Shown here: positions 44,311 to 57,068 of the stretch, piece after piece
How the letters are laid out: each line of letters begins with the position of its first letter
Numbering within the stretch: position 1 is the stretch's first letter
Origin: Corylus avellana
Taxonomy: Eukaryota > Streptophyta > Magnoliopsida > Fagales > Betulaceae
Direction of reading: 5' to 3'
Assembly (NCBI RefSeq): GCF_901000735.1
Contig: NC_081541.1
Span: 37,721,142-37,785,141 of the forward strand
Length of the DNA: 64,000 nt
Program-made: the position numbers and the translations under genes
The notes under the pieces: generated by a model
The model's database searches: none
What the model was told of the DNA's origin: nothing
What the model saw: the letters and a program-made list of their open reading frames with translations, nothing else

Positions 44311-45879
44311 GAGTCTTCACTCTGGTTGCTCTGCTATAAATGAATTATTATAGATTGTCGAACTTAATATAGCATGATATTGTGTGGACTATGTATGTAG
44401 TGAGTGTACTTCAACAATAGATGTAAGCTACAATAACTTCTTGCTTGGCATATACCTTCTGTACAAGCAATTAAAGAGACATCGAGTTTCTTGTGTTATT
44501 TCTTTACTTGATCCATATTTACTGCTTCATTTGATTGCTTGAAAGCCAGAGATGTCAAAAATTTTGGATTTTGTCCAATTGTTTTTAAAAACTGGGATGT
44601 ATGATGATTGTTTAAATTAAGGACAAAAATTTCCTCCAAATTAAGTTAGATGAAAACTCTCCAACTCTCAAGCATCTAAGAAGCATATGCTTTCTTATTA
44701 ATATGATTAAATAAGCATGTGAGAAATACATACTATTAAAAAGCATGTGTTTCTCATATATTAAGAGACACATGGTAGTTTTAGATATTGGGTTGGAGAA
44801 ATTTCTCCGATCCAGTTTGGTGGAGGAAATGTATGTTCTTAAATTAAAGCCAATGGTTAATTGGTGGTGCACTAATATTTATAGGGTTGGAGCTGCAGAT
44901 GCAGCCTTTAAATAAGAAACTTTGAAATGCAGAAGTTCCTCTTTGGTGCTTTTGAGTTCCAGCGATCGGTTTCTCAGCTAAACAACCTTAAAAAAAGAAG
45001 AAGGAAAGATGTCCATGAAAGCAGTGGATTGAGGAGAAGTTCATCATCTAGTTGGTTGTTAGAGCCTGATACATACCAAATATTCTTTTCTCGGCAACCA
45101 AACTTCCCGTTTCCCACACATTTGTCTCTGCAACCAAAGAGAGCATAAACCAAATATAGGCTTAGCCTTCCCTGCAAGACCTGTGAGGATTTAAACTCAA
45201 CCTTCTACAAGAAGCAAGGTGAACTCGAGAAGAAGGCGGCACCAATAGAGAAACTTGGCAACGCGAAAGTTTGAAGAAACTGAAAGGGGGTGAGAGGGTG
45301 TTGGTGACCATAGTGGCCATGGTTGCTTCTTCAAGGAGGACCAAATGGGTTCCTTCCCTCTCATGCAAACTCAAAAAAGGAAGAAAGAAATTTGTGCAGT
45401 GGGTTTGGTCACTCAGGGTCTCAACACAAATGGTTGCTTCTTCAACGAGGACCAAACGGGTTTCTTTCCTATGTCTCTCTATAAACTTCTCCCTTCCTTG
45501 AATGGGTTTCTTTCCTATGTCTCTCTAGAAACTTCTCCTTTCTGTCCTGGCCTTCGGATTGAGGATGGATTTGTTGTCCTAACCTTCGAGTTGAGGATGG
45601 AGTAGATTGGTGTGGAGGCTTAACTCTCATAGCCGAATTTTTAGTTTCCAGTTATTTTTATTTATTTTTTTATATTTAGGCTACCCATATCCTAGATCTA
45701 CTCTGCACGAAGCAGATCTGTTCCTTAAATGTAATTGTACATGAGTTAACGAAAGCTTAAAGTCATTTTTATGACTTTGTAACCTTCATAACTTTTGGCT
45801 ATAATTTTTCAGAGTTGTATGCTCAATGATGTAAAAAACACATGCTTATGAACGAAATGAAAAATCCGGCAATATGAAC
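44311..45879. other. Spacer with local duplications
   Basis: The first 200 bases should be the 3' UTR of the copper chaperone. At 45,320-45,540 small direct duplications occur: GGTTGCTTCTTCAA at 45,320 and 45,431, and GGGTTTCTTTCCTATGTCTC at 45,460 and 45,502. No gene was recognised; small frames on both strands look non-coding. Confidence 0.4.
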
Positions 45880-46646
45880 AAACACATTGCTGCATCATGA
45901 AACCTGGGCTTGAGTCCAACGTGGTTCTAGGGAGTGCTCTTATAGACCTGTATGCTAAGTGTGGAAGATTAAGTGAAGCTCGGAAAGTTTTTGATAATCT
46001 AATTACAAAAAACTTGGTTTCTTGGAATACTATGCTTTTGGGATATGCTCAACATGGTTTTGGGAGAGAAGCCTTAGAGATCTATAGCATAATGCAGAGA
46101 AATGGGATGGAACCTAATGATATTACATTTCTTGGAATATTATCTGCTTGTGGGCATGTGGGACTTGTAGAGGAGGGATAGCGCCACTTCAATTCTATGA
46201 TCCAAGACCCTGGTATTGCCCGAAGGACAGATCATTTAGCATCTTTGGTCCCTTTTTGCCCGTAAAGGACAGACGAAAAGGGCTTTTGAGTTTATAAGGT
46301 GGCTTGGCAGTGTCTCTTGTCCGGCTGCAAAATTCACAAGGATGTAGCTCTGGGAAGATATGCTGCTGAGCAGATTTTGAGTATTGATCGAGAAGATACT
46401 TCGGCTCATATCATGCAATCAAATATATATGCTGAGGCCAAGATGTGGAATGAAGTAGCACAAGTGAGAAAAGTAAAGAATGGCAAGGACTTAAACAAAG
46501 ATACCGGTTATAGCTGGGCTGAATTGAATAACAAAATACATTACTTCTGTGCAAGTAACTGCATACAGTTCCAAGAAAGCAATCTCCATGAGGTTTTGGA
46601 TGGGTTGACAGGGCACTTGTTTGATGCAGGATACGTACCTGATTGA
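45880..46646 (+). pseudogene. PPR (PLS, E-type) pseudogene fragment
   Basis: The sequence reads as the last PPR motifs and E/E+ domain of a plant PPR protein: SALIDLYAKCGRLSEARKVF, SWNTMLLGYAQHGFGREALE, then AWQCLLSGCKIHKDVALG and the end FDAGYVPD before TGA at 46,644-46,646. A TAG at 46,179-46,181 cuts the frame. Between about 46,182 and 46,298 the family reading moves through other frames, with a likely deletion before the E domain. There is no N-terminal PPR array, start codon or DYW domain. It is not a copy of the gene at 32,791; the sequence differs throughout. A decayed or retroposed copy is inferred. Confidence 0.85.
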
Positions 46647-46907
46647 CTGATTCCATGTTCTTATTGCACTGTGATTGCTAAGCTAGGTATTCTAGATGAA
46701 AGAAGTATCTGGTCATGCAGCAATAAATATGCAGAAGACATTTACATGTTAGAAAAATAAGATACCATGAATCCATGATGAGTCTGACATGATCGATAAC
46801 GGTATAAGATGATATTGGAAGAGCACTCCACATGAATAGAAATAATGAAAATTCAAAATTGATGCGACTTTTTATTATACCTTGAAAGAAAGACAGTCAA
46901 TCTGAGG

Positions 46908-49900
46908 TCACATTACCACACAGAAAGTTGAGATTGAATTGAGTGTCGGGGGAAGTTCAGAGGCTAATGGTATGGGAGGATCACTTGGTGAGAGGTTAAC
47001 AAACTCAAGGGCTTGTAGCCTTACTTTCAGAGGGTAGTCTGTGACACACCCAATTCTTGGGCCTGCTCCTGTTGACCATTTCAAAGACAGTTGATGCCCT
47101 AATTGATATGAACTTACTTCCTTTTTTGACTTGATTCTCTGCAATATCTCTTTCTTTGGAACACTTCCTTTGGGGCTCTGGAGACTACTGGACAAGGTTC
47201 TCTTATAGCTGCTTCTTCCTTCTGTACGAGCAAGAATACGTGATTCAGAGGATCTAGTATTTTCAATCTCACTAAGAGCCTGAAGGTGGTAGGGTGGATC
47301 AGAATTTGTTGGTTCTCCAAGTTTACTTCCTTCTCGAATTGATTTTCTGATATCATAGTTTTCATGATCTTCAATAGGGCAAAGTACCTGATTAAATAGG
47401 AAAAGCTCAGAGGAAAATGTAGTAGAAGTAATATATAAAGCAAATGTTGGTTACACCATACAAGATGTGGACTTTTAAAGAAGTACAAAAGTGAGCAGTG
47501 GCTAAAAAAGTTCAGAGAGGTCAAATAGTGACCAGCAATATCCTAAAGTCTTGAGAAGCTACTTTATGGCCTCAAATGTTCTATTAACTGCAATTTTATC
47601 AATCTAGAATTCACACCAGGGGTAGCAGATGCGTGAAATGACATGGTATATGAGTTGTGTACCTGAACTTCATCAAGGTTGACCCCATTTTCCTTGAGGA
47701 AGGCTAAGAAGGTTCCAAGATTCTCATCTGTTGGACGGTAATGTCCACTGTATGCCGACACAGACTGGAAGTCATAAGGACATTCAGAATTCAGATGCAA
47801 GAAGCATTGGCTTTCAAAGTATACATACAGATTGCTTTGATAAACAATCTCCCTTGTCAAAATAAAATTAAAAGAAATTCTTACAAACTGATGTTTTATT
47901 GACAGCAGTCGGAAGCTTTTCTTGATCTTTCCAGAATTGACATCATTTATGCTAGTCTTTGTAGAATAGCGGATACATATTATGTGTGCATTTCTGATAA
48001 AATCAAATAAATGGGTCGAACTTTTTTAGCCACCCCTGAGATCTACATATTGGTACTTTGCAACATACTTTGAATTGGGTCCGGAAATCTAGAAGAAATT
48101 ATAAGGTCTGCCAGCATTAACATTATTTCATATAGGATTTAGGATTCTTATGCATGCACTGACTAAATTTAGAACAAAAGATGATCATGTGAGCTCTTAC
48201 AAAATAAACTGAACCTCATATCACTTTCTTTTGAAACACATAATCCAGTAGTTAAGTATGTATTGCATGTGTTGAACATTTACTGTTAAAAGTGAGATTC
48301 AGAGCTAATAGTTTCATATAATTAAAAGTCTGTTGTAAATATGCGTAACATATGGTCTATTTCTAATTTTGAAGGCAAATTTAAACACCCAAAATCACGA
48401 GTACAGTTCTTTGCCATTTGTTTGATATGGCTTGTTTCTATCTAGTTTAAAATGCGTCAATTGTTATGCTTCACTAGAGGATGATAATGTTGCATTCTGT
48501 AGGTATAAGCAACCCTTTTACCTCTTTTGTTTTTACCCCTTCCAACTCTATATTCAATAGTAAAATATGAAATCAAGAGATGCTGTTCTCTTCCATAGCA
48601 ATAATATGCTCTTAGAATATAGGTATAAAACATTTTCACATGTATGTCTCTGTACTGAGAGTATCAAATTATGTAGTGTCATGAGAAAAATGGATTATGG
48701 AAAGATTGTAATGAATGCTTACTAGATGCATTATACCTTGAGCTTGCCACCTTCTGCCTCAAGTCTTCCAGCAGCCAAAGTGGCCCCTCCGGCAAGAAAG
48801 CTGGAATGATGAAATAATCCCTTCCTTTTCTGGATGGAAAAAGTACATAAGGCATAGTCTTCAGATAATGCAAAGTATTGTAGCATCTCAGAAACGGAAC
48901 AAAAAGATATCTGTCAACAAATGGTTTGGTATTTGTATCAGCTTTTACCTCTCCGGCATAGAAGTTTTTGGAGGTACTCATAACAAAAATCCATTTTGAG
49001 CCTTGCAATCCTTGATTTGTATCGAGGGGATTCCCGCTTTGTTTATGCACCATCATTCCTTCAGCAATTATGTATTCATAGTATTCCCTCTCTTGCTTAT
49101 TCATGATGCATTTCCATGGAAAGTATTAGATGAAGTTAGGAAACTTTAATTAAAACAAGTGCTAAAGAGCGTATAAAGTCCATCTGACGTCAATTCATTC
49201 CATGATGTTTGTAGTATGCAAAGTGCAGAGCTATAATGTAATAGAGGATTAACCAAAATTACTGTTTGTTCCATTTATATCATGGTATCTAATAAAATTC
49301 TGAGATGGAGTACACTCATCTTAATGGCTACGAGAAAGGATTTATATTGAAATGCTGTTAAAACTATAGTGATACGAATTGATTTCCACTAATCACTAGT
49401 GTTCCAAACATGGTGATAATTTGACTGTATTTTAATCTTCGATTATAACTTTGGTGCTAGGTTTGATGTTTAAGAGGGAGCATACTGGTCCAAGATATTT
49501 AATGCATTCTTGTCGAAGCCTTGATCTTGGGCAATCTTTGAGATCAACCTCTTTGCCATCTCCAATGTCCAACCTGCACAAGGTATATATATCAAGCTTT
49601 CGATTGACTCATTGTTTTGATTAACACTAGGGATTCATACTATTTGCATGGGGTAGGAAACTATGAGAAAGCATACTCCATTGATCGATCTGGCAACCTT
49701 ACTTGTGATGTCTATGTATAGGAGGTATCTGCATTTTAGAAAAACCCTCCTATCCGGGAGATAAAGGTTCATGCAAAGGGCTTGGTTCAAAAGCCATCAT
49801 GCTAACTCACTAACATTCAATTATTTCCCCAGACATTCCATGCTAAAATGTACTGGAGTTCCTTCCTTGTAATTATTCTCCCCTTTCATTCAAATTAGTC

Positions 49901-51295
49901 ATACTGTAATCTTAACAGCCATCGACTAGAATCAATGTGAACATTGGATATATGAAGAAATAACAGAGTGGTTGAGGCATGTGATTACATATGCATGTGG
50001 AATTTTAAGAATATTATACTAAAATCATTTTAAGAATAGTTTCTTTTTATAATGTATTGTTATTTATGTTTATCCTATGCTTAGATGTAAATTGAAAACA
50101 GAGAATACTGTGAGAATTGCATGTGTATCAAGTTTAGCTATTGTTCTCTCATTCTAATAGGCTATGAAGGACAAAAATAAAATAATCAGCCAAAAAAATC
50201 GTAAATGTGCCTACCAATAGAAAAATGGCTGCTGGGCATCAACTTTACACCACTCTTCATAGTAACAGTTCAGATTACGACCGTAGCGATGTCTTGGATC
50301 AATCTGTGCCACATAAAAAAGACCTTTCAGTAATGAACTATAATTAAATGGTTAGTAATAGAAAAAGTGATAGTTTTAGCTTCATTAAAGGATTACAGCT
50401 TCAATCCAATGTTGGAAAGCTAACTTTTTCGCCTTGGCGTCTTCACACAATCCTTTTCCAACCTGCCAAAATTATCCAAATGTATGATTCCATTGTTTAT
50501 GATAATCTAATATGACTTTTTTTCCTATTTAATTGGTGTGAATAGTAACCTAAGAAGCAACAACTAGGACGGGAAATTTTTTATACGACCCGCAAATTCG
50601 ACCCGAGCCCAACATAAAATTAGCGGATTAGGATCGATAGATTTTGCCCTTTAGTTAAATAGGTCAAATTATGGTTGACGTATATAATCTTATATTCATA
50701 TCTCAACACTATCTGAACCCGACACTAGGGTTGATAATTTTTGACATGATCTGCAAACTTGACACCAGGTTGAAAGGTCTGACCATTTAATTAAATGGAT
50801 CAGGCTAAGGTTGACATGTGTAATCTTATACTTATGTTTCGACAACTTGGCACATGAATATGAATTGTCACCGATAAACAAAAATAATAGTCAAGACTTT
50901 GTGAAATCACTGGAATCATAACTGGAATATATGCAAATGGTACAACAATGATGATGATGATGATCTCTGTGAAAGCTACTTGCCTTGGAAGCAATCAAGC
51001 TGATCCTACTCCACCGTGAGGCAGCTGTTTCTGATTTGTGAAAATTGAAGAAGGAAACCGTGCTGTGATTAAGCCTTGCATACTCAATAGCTTGCCACCT
51101 ACAAACATTCCCATCATTTCCTAAACATGAGATGGAGCAGCAATCTTGCAGAATATATGGTGCCACTTACCAGAGCTCTTCGGCAACAACCGCCGAGTCC
51201 GCTATCCGGCGTCGGGTGCGATAACTCCGGTAAACCTTCTGCAGCCTCACTGCAGCCGTTGACTCAAAGTTTTCTGTTGTCTCATGAGAATCCAT
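46908..51295 (-). CDS. IQM3: IQM-family calmodulin-binding protein (IQM3-like), nine coding exons
   Basis: Minus-strand coding exons: 51,171-51,295; 50,984-51,098; 50,397-50,462; 50,215-50,303; 49,486-49,573; 48,949-49,095; 48,737-48,829; 47,663-47,764; 46,908-47,387. They join in frame to 434 residues. An IQ motif sits at residues 15-37 ([14 protein letters not shown]), the calmodulin-binding site. The IQM core follows: [90 protein letters not shown]. The C-terminus [18 protein letters not shown] with ALEFVNLSP is also typical. In Arabidopsis IQMs bind calmodulin independently of calcium and act in stomatal, redox and stress responses; IQM3 is the closest by memory. Eight introns, seven GT-AG; intron 2 appears to use a GC donor at 50,983. 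All phases agree, so the model is strong. Confidence 0.93.
50575..50875. repeat. Dispersed repeat inside IQM intron 2
   Basis: Blocks such as GACCCGCAAATTCGACCCGA, GGTTGACGTATATAATCTTA and 'GTTGACATGTGTAATCTTATA' repeat within this segment with a ~130-base period. They match 52,105-52,550 beyond the gene. It is a repeat family with GACCCG/GACACG motifs, probably LTR-derived, inserted in the intron. Confidence 0.6.
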
Positions 51296-52104
51296 GACAT
51301 CAAGCCAGGGTGATCAACAAAATCAAGTCAAAAGACAAAGCCTTGCGTTTGAAAGAGATTGAAAAAGGAGCATACTCAAAGATAAATGATAAATGTCTTT
51401 TTCTAGCATCAAAAGCTACACAATTTCTTTTTCCTTGTTGGGTTTGTGTGTGTTTCTCTGAGCTGTTGAGTTTATGTGTGCAGATTTAGAATTGATTGTG
51501 CCATTAATGGGTTGTACTACTGCAGGGACAGGTAACTAAATTTGGTTGGCCGTTGGGGAAGAAGAGCCAAGAAAGTGGTCTCCACTCTTCCACCTAGAGT
51601 CATGTCAGCACACACCGCACTCTTTTGAGTGCATCTCCCACGAGTTCATGCTCCGGAAGATTTGATTGATGGGATTTGGCTCCTCTCCTATCACTTTCTA
51701 TACTTAGTTATCAACAAAATCTTGTTAAATCTGTAGCTTTTCAACATTTAAAAAGAATATATATATGTGACTTGCCATGTGCTGGAGTTCTATAAGGTGC
51801 ATGTGCTAAGAAATTTTGGGGGTGCCAAGTAGCATGATAAGCATGAAAATTGGGATAGAAATCCATTGCAATATTCATGTGCTAGAGGATAGCGCCACAT
51901 GTGTATTGTACCCAATCTTAATCTCGAAAATTGGGTTATGGAATTCACTCTGCTCCAAACAGGTGAGTTTTGCATTTAGGTTGTCTGACACAAATGGGTC
52001 CCATTACCTTTTCTCTTGGACTACTCGAATCTCGAATATTAGTAAACTTTGAAAGGGGGATTCCCATTCTAAAAATTGAGGTAGGCATTGAGAAATTATG
52101 GGTT
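51296..52104. other. IQM upstream region, probable promoter
   Basis: The first 200 bases hold the likely 5' UTR on the minus strand. No convincing TATA box was fixed. Nothing else recognised; small frames have no domains. Confidence 0.4.
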
Positions 52105-52550
52105 AAAGTTTGAGCGGACGATTTTTGATAACACAAACTTTAAATTCGACACGAATTCAACAAAAAATTAATAAATTATGGTTGTAGGGTCTGAGTTGTT
52201 TAATTAAATAGTTAGGTTGGGTTAAGGTTAACCAAAGGCAATTCTATTACAGGGATAACTTCTGATACGTCTGTTACAATTTTACTGCCCAATAACCAAT
52301 TTGATCCCGAGACAAGAAATAACTAATTTTATACTCATGTCTTGACGCGACCTGAACCCAACAAGAGACATAATGGCTGGTTGGCAATTTTTGACATAAA
52401 CCCGACACAAACTCAATACAAAATTAGCAGACTAAGATTGAGATGTCTAACATATTTAATTAAATTGATCGGATTAAGATTGACATATATAGTCTTATAT
52501 TCATACATCGATATAATTCAAATCTAACACACGAAATATAAATGTCACCC
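52105..52550. repeat. Second copy of the GACCCG/GACACG dispersed repeat
   Basis: Shares ACATAGTCTTATATTCATAC-type and TTAATTAAATNGNTCGG-type blocks with 50,575-50,875 and repeats internally two to three times. A single original tract may have been broken up. Confidence 0.55.
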
Positions 52551-53309
52551 CTATTCCTCATCCTGAAAATTGCGGTGGTTGCTAGGCATTGAGAAATTAT
52601 GGGTTAAAGCTAAGTCAAAAGGTTGAAGAGATGTATGCGCTACAACAGCCCAATCTTAGGTCTCAATCTTAGAGGAGTCTAGATTTGTATACAAAGTTCG
52701 GCATTATGCATGTTTGACTTGGATATATAATAGCTCCTATGACTAGATCCGACCACTATGGCAAGTTGTTACTATTATGGATTTATTTATTTTCTCAATT
52801 GTTTGTGGGATTCTTAAAATATCAATTAAATAATTATATTTATTAATTTTTTTATTAGTATAATAACAGAAGGCTTGAATTTAAATCTTGGCTTTATAGT
52901 TTATCTCTTATATATTTAAAATATTCTACGTGTTTGCTGATCACAAACATAAAGAAATCCACATTTTTGCAGAGTAGGTAAGAGGTGTTTTTAAGAAATG
53001 CATGATTTTAAAGGTAGTTTAAGATCCTATTTTTTTTAACTGCAAATCCCACTTAACTGTGATTTAAAAAATTATATTTTTATCAACTACATTTTAAAAT
53101 TCTTACTACTTCAAACCACTAAACCGAACAAACACTTGGTAATAATACATGAGATCGAGTATATATGGGACAAAAATGTATATCTATTTAACATGTTTAC
53201 GGTTTTTTTGTTTTTGTTACATATGAAAAAATTGGCATAAAAAAATAGAACTAAAAAAATTGTAAATAGAAATACGTACGGGTATAAGAGTATAAGGCTA
53301 GCTCCTTGG
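52551..53309. other. AT-rich spacer, nothing recognised
   Basis: A TTGAGAAATTATGGGTTAAA motif at 52,589-52,608 also occurs at 52,088-52,107. No coding signal. Confidence 0.4.
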
Positions 53310-53545
53310 AGCATGTTTGGATTACATTGGAAAATTGAGTTTTGCAAGGTGAAAAGAGCTTTAGAAAAAGCTTCATTTTTTAGCTTCATTTTTTTTTTTT
53401 TAAATACGTTTTATCCGTTTTAAAGTAAAAAAGTAAAATAAATACTTTTAGAATTTTTTACCAAAGATACATGCTTTTGTTTGGCACAACTTTCTAAGCA
53501 CTATAAATACTTTTTAAACTCTCTAACGCAATCACAAACAGACTT
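53310..53545. repeat. MITE-like element (GTTTGG family)
   Basis: Begins CATGTTTGGATTACATTGGA and ends TAACGCAATCACAAACAGAC, imperfect inverted repeats matching the elements at 36,947 and 58,250. The interior is AT-rich and shares CATGCTTTTGTTTGGCACAA with the family in reverse. Confidence 0.6.
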
Positions 53546-53683
53546 TAAATCTTATATTTATAATGATATCCTTATCATCAACACCTTTTTACCAATTCGA
53601 GGTTTTCATTAATTTCCATCTATCTTCGGGAATTGCATTCCATCGACAAGCCCATATTGGTTCATAAATCAATTAAAACATTT

Positions 53684-53870
53684 AGAATTCGTTTGAGATT
53701 GTGTTAGAGAGATTAAAAAGTATTTTTAATACCTTAAAAGTTGTGCTAAATAAAAACTGGCATGTTTAGTTAAAAATTTCAAAAGTACTTCTTTGACTTT
53801 TTTATTTAAAAAATTGCCAAAACACACTTTGATGAAAGCTTTATTTTTCATATACAGTCTCAAATATGCT
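53684..53870. repeat. Second, inverted GTTTGG-family copy
   Basis: TTCGTTTGAGATTGTGTTAG at 53,690 and the AACTGGCATGTTTAGTTAAA block at 53,755-53,774 match the neighbouring copy in the opposite orientation. The right end is lost. Confidence 0.5.
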
Positions 53871-54410
53871 ATCAGACTATATGGTTTATAGCCTAAATTT
53901 AGAGTTTTTGTAGAATTCTTTATAAAGCCCAATTTCACCAAGCAGTAGCCTCTATATATAACTAAGTGATATATATTATCCGGAAGACAAAAATTACAAA
54001 TCTCCTCCACACCTTACTTTTTTTTCCTGATCAACAAACTGAAGAGCTTCATTTTACAGAAAAATCCTTGGAAAGACTTCAAAAGCAAGCAGTTATTAGC
54101 TTTAAATAAAAGTTGTAGCTAATTAGTAAAAGATGGGCAAAGCTCTTTTTGGGTTACTATTTTTCTGCTTTGATATTTAATATTTTGAATCAGGAATCCC
54201 TAAATACTGAGAGGATAGGTCTGAGACCCACATGCTCAAGGTTGCTTGAGGTTTGGGGCCTACTTGTCCTCTATGTAGAGCTACCTAAATTTCGTGTAAT
54301 TCAAACAACAAATTTTAGAGATTCTAATCTTGATATTTTTGGGACATATCAAGCTTGAAATTTACACCCTTATATACAAGATTTCAAATTTAGGCTCAAT
54401 CTTTTACCAT
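53871..54410. other. Spacer, nothing recognised
   Basis: AT-rich with a 69-codon plus-strand frame at 54,149-54,358 lacking any domain. Confidence 0.4.
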
Positions 54411-54605
54411 CACCGAGGGTGGTGGTCTAGTGGCACTTGGCTTACTCCCAAGTGGTTTTGTAGGTGGTAGGTCTGGGTTGAATCCCGAAATGGTGAGCTT
54501 GGAATTATTTCCATGCCACTAGCTAGGTGTTTACTATTGCCTTCGATATGGTTAAGTCAAATTATGGTTTAACAGACTTGAGAAAGCGTTTGCGTTTTCC
54601 TTGTC
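54411..54605 (+). mobile_element. tRNA-derived SINE
   Basis: TGGTCTAGTGG at 54,423-54,433 is a good Pol III box A. GGTTGAATCCC at 54,476-54,486 is a good box B. The spacing of about 43 bases from box A to box B is within the tRNA range. A tRNA-unrelated body follows to about 54,600, with TGCCACTAGCTAGGTG and CTTGTCTAGGCC. The cloverleaf is not complete, so a SINE rather than a tRNA gene is inferred. Confidence 0.7.
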
Positions 54606-54670
54606 TAGGCCACTCATATCATTAATTCACAACAGATAAGTGCTACTAGTACTATATATGGTCATATACG

Positions 54671-55389
54671 TAGGGGTGTCAACCCGGTCCTAGTTCCCGG
54701 TTATTGGCCAAAACCAATAACCGGAACTGGGGTACCCCATTTTTTTATTTTGAAAAACCGGACCAAAACCGGTTATCCGGTTATACAATAACCGGTCGGT
54801 TCCTGTTGGTACCCGGTTATCCGGACCGGGTAACCGATTTAAAAAAAAAAAAAAAAAAAAATTCATTTTTGGCTTATTTTAGGTATTGAGCCTAATTGTT
54901 GGGGTTATTTGGGTCTAATTTTTATGCTTAATTTAACAATTTTTTTGCCTTTTTTTTTTAATTAAAAAAAAATACACAATTAGCATTTTTGTCCCAATAA
55001 GTTGGGCTATGTTGCAATTGTTAAAAAAAATAAAATAAAATAAAATAAAATAAAATCCGAAAAAAAAAAATCACTGTTTTTGACTTTTTTGGGTCTAAAA
55101 AAAATAAAAATCCAATGTTTAAAAATGTCCTAAAACTTCATTGTTTAAAAATGCCCTTTAAACTCCAATGTTTACAAATGCCATAAAATTTCAATGTTTA
55201 AAAATACCCTAAAAAAATTAAAATTAAAAAAATATATATTATTTTATATATATACCCGGTTACCCTAGTTATAATCGGGTGCCAAAAACTAGAACTGGAA
55301 CTAGGTACCCGGTTACCGATTTTTTCCAATCGGTTTCAAAACTGGTTTCTTGGTTACTGGTTGATACTCGATTTTTTTTGATACCCCTA
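54671..55389. mobile_element. Non-autonomous hAT-like element, 719 bp
   Basis: The ends TAGGGGTGTCAA and TTGATACCCCTA form the short terminal inverted repeats typical of plant hAT elements. Both subterminal regions carry many ACCCGGTTA, AACCGG and GGTTACC motifs, a usual place for transposase-binding repeats. The centre is AT-rich and encodes nothing. Flanking 8-mers (CATATACG and CGCATACT) share only five of eight positions, so a decayed target duplication is possible but not shown. Confidence 0.68.
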
Positions 55390-56810
55390 CGCATACTCAG
55401 ATAGGAAAGCCACTATGGTTGCTCCCTTTTACTCAAAAAAAAAAGGTGGGGGAGGGCGGCGGGGTTGTTGCATGTGGTGGCTTGAAATGCAAGAACTTTA
55501 TGATATAAAGGTGTTGAAAACAATTGCCTACCTGCATTTCTATGTAGTGAGGAAACAACAGTATTAGATTTCAAATATAAGAAAGGAAAAATGAAAATAA
55601 AAAGCCCAAGAACAACACTATCATTATGAATCCCATAGATTCAAAAGTTGTTTGTTCAATCCCAATTGAAAGGTTCCAAGGATAAATTAAGTCTATTAAA
55701 TTGATATTTGCTCTTAAAGCATGTTATTTTCATATGAAATTTTAATAGGATTAATAGAAATTCCATCTTACATGCTGTAACAAAAAAAAAAAAAAAAAAA
55801 CCCAGAAAACCAATAGATTATCGAGGCGCATGTGCGAGAGTACTGGTGGGATATTTTGATATGGGTTTGGACGTGGTGGTGAAGTCATTTGGTATAAAAA
55901 AAACTGCTGATAGAAGAAGTTTTTTCCTACTCAATATATATGGACATTTTCCCAAAATAGTAACGATTTCGTTTGGTTAAATAAAACTTTAGTTAAATCT
56001 GGACCGTTCATTGTTTTTACAGAAAATCTACATTTTTTTTTTTTTACGCCACTCAAAATCAAATTCTTGATAGAGTATGTGATATTTGTCTTTCGAGTAT
56101 GTGATTCTCACGTTCGTTTTAAAAAACAAATATCAATTTAATAGATTGAGTTGAAAGAATTCTCTATATTTTTCTGAGCTAAAATCCATCAATATTATCT
56201 TGCTCCTTTATCACTGTGTACTAATACCAAGTTTATGATCTAGTACTTGACGTTTGTCCGTGTTAGCAAGTTGAAAATATTCCTATTATTCCAAAGAAAA
56301 GGTCACATATATAATGGTTGGTATGGATGGCATTCAAAGACAACATGAGCAAAATCCCATGCATATATGGTTACATATATAACATGAAGTAATTGCAAAT
56401 GCTTGATAGAATAGACAGATCATATATGCACGTACATTAATGGATGCTACAGAGTATTTATTAATAAGTTATCTACATATTCACTGGCTTTTGAATTTGC
56501 CCCTATCCATTGGCATATAATTATAGCTTTTTAACCAGCAACTTGACCCACTTGGCATTATTAAGCTAATGGGTATATATTTTCTTTCGGTAAGTAATTA
56601 TTTTTGAAGTAGTGACCACCTCCACTTCATGAGCGGATTGAATACCCCAACCCTTGGGGTCATCGAATGGGCATTTTCAAAGAATCTAGCTATAATTGGC
56701 ATATACAACTAAGAGCCTTTAATTACAAGGAGTAGAGTAGAGTAGAGTGCAATATCTCAAGTCCAACACAAGCATATATAGAAGAATCCAAACTTTATTA
56801 ATAGAACCCA
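55390..56810. other. AT-rich intergenic region, nothing recognised
   Basis: A-runs at 55,781-55,800, a G-rich patch at 55,445-55,468 and short frames without domains. Confidence 0.4.
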
Positions 56811-56811
56811 A

Positions 56812-56843
<32 letters not shown>

Positions 56844-56847
56844 AAAT
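56811..56847. repeat. AAAG microsatellite
   Basis: About nine uninterrupted AAAG units. Confidence 0.95.
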
Positions 56848-57068
56848 CTTTTAACCCTTGGGATTCCATACTATACTAGTATCCATGGGTGCATGCATGC
56901 TTTTTGTCTATACAAAATTAGACACATGCATGTAGTGCAATATTATTTTGCTAGGAATTAAAGAAAATGCAAACAAACAGTACTAGTCTAGTAGTCTCCT
57001 ATATTAGTATGCTGAGATCGATTTTGAAGGGAACTAAGAGACTTAATTTGTAGTACGTACGTAGTTAA

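Noticed and set aside
54423..54486. Possible tRNA gene from box A and box B
   Set aside because: No acceptor stem pairing or complete cloverleaf; the longer tRNA-unrelated body fits a SINE.
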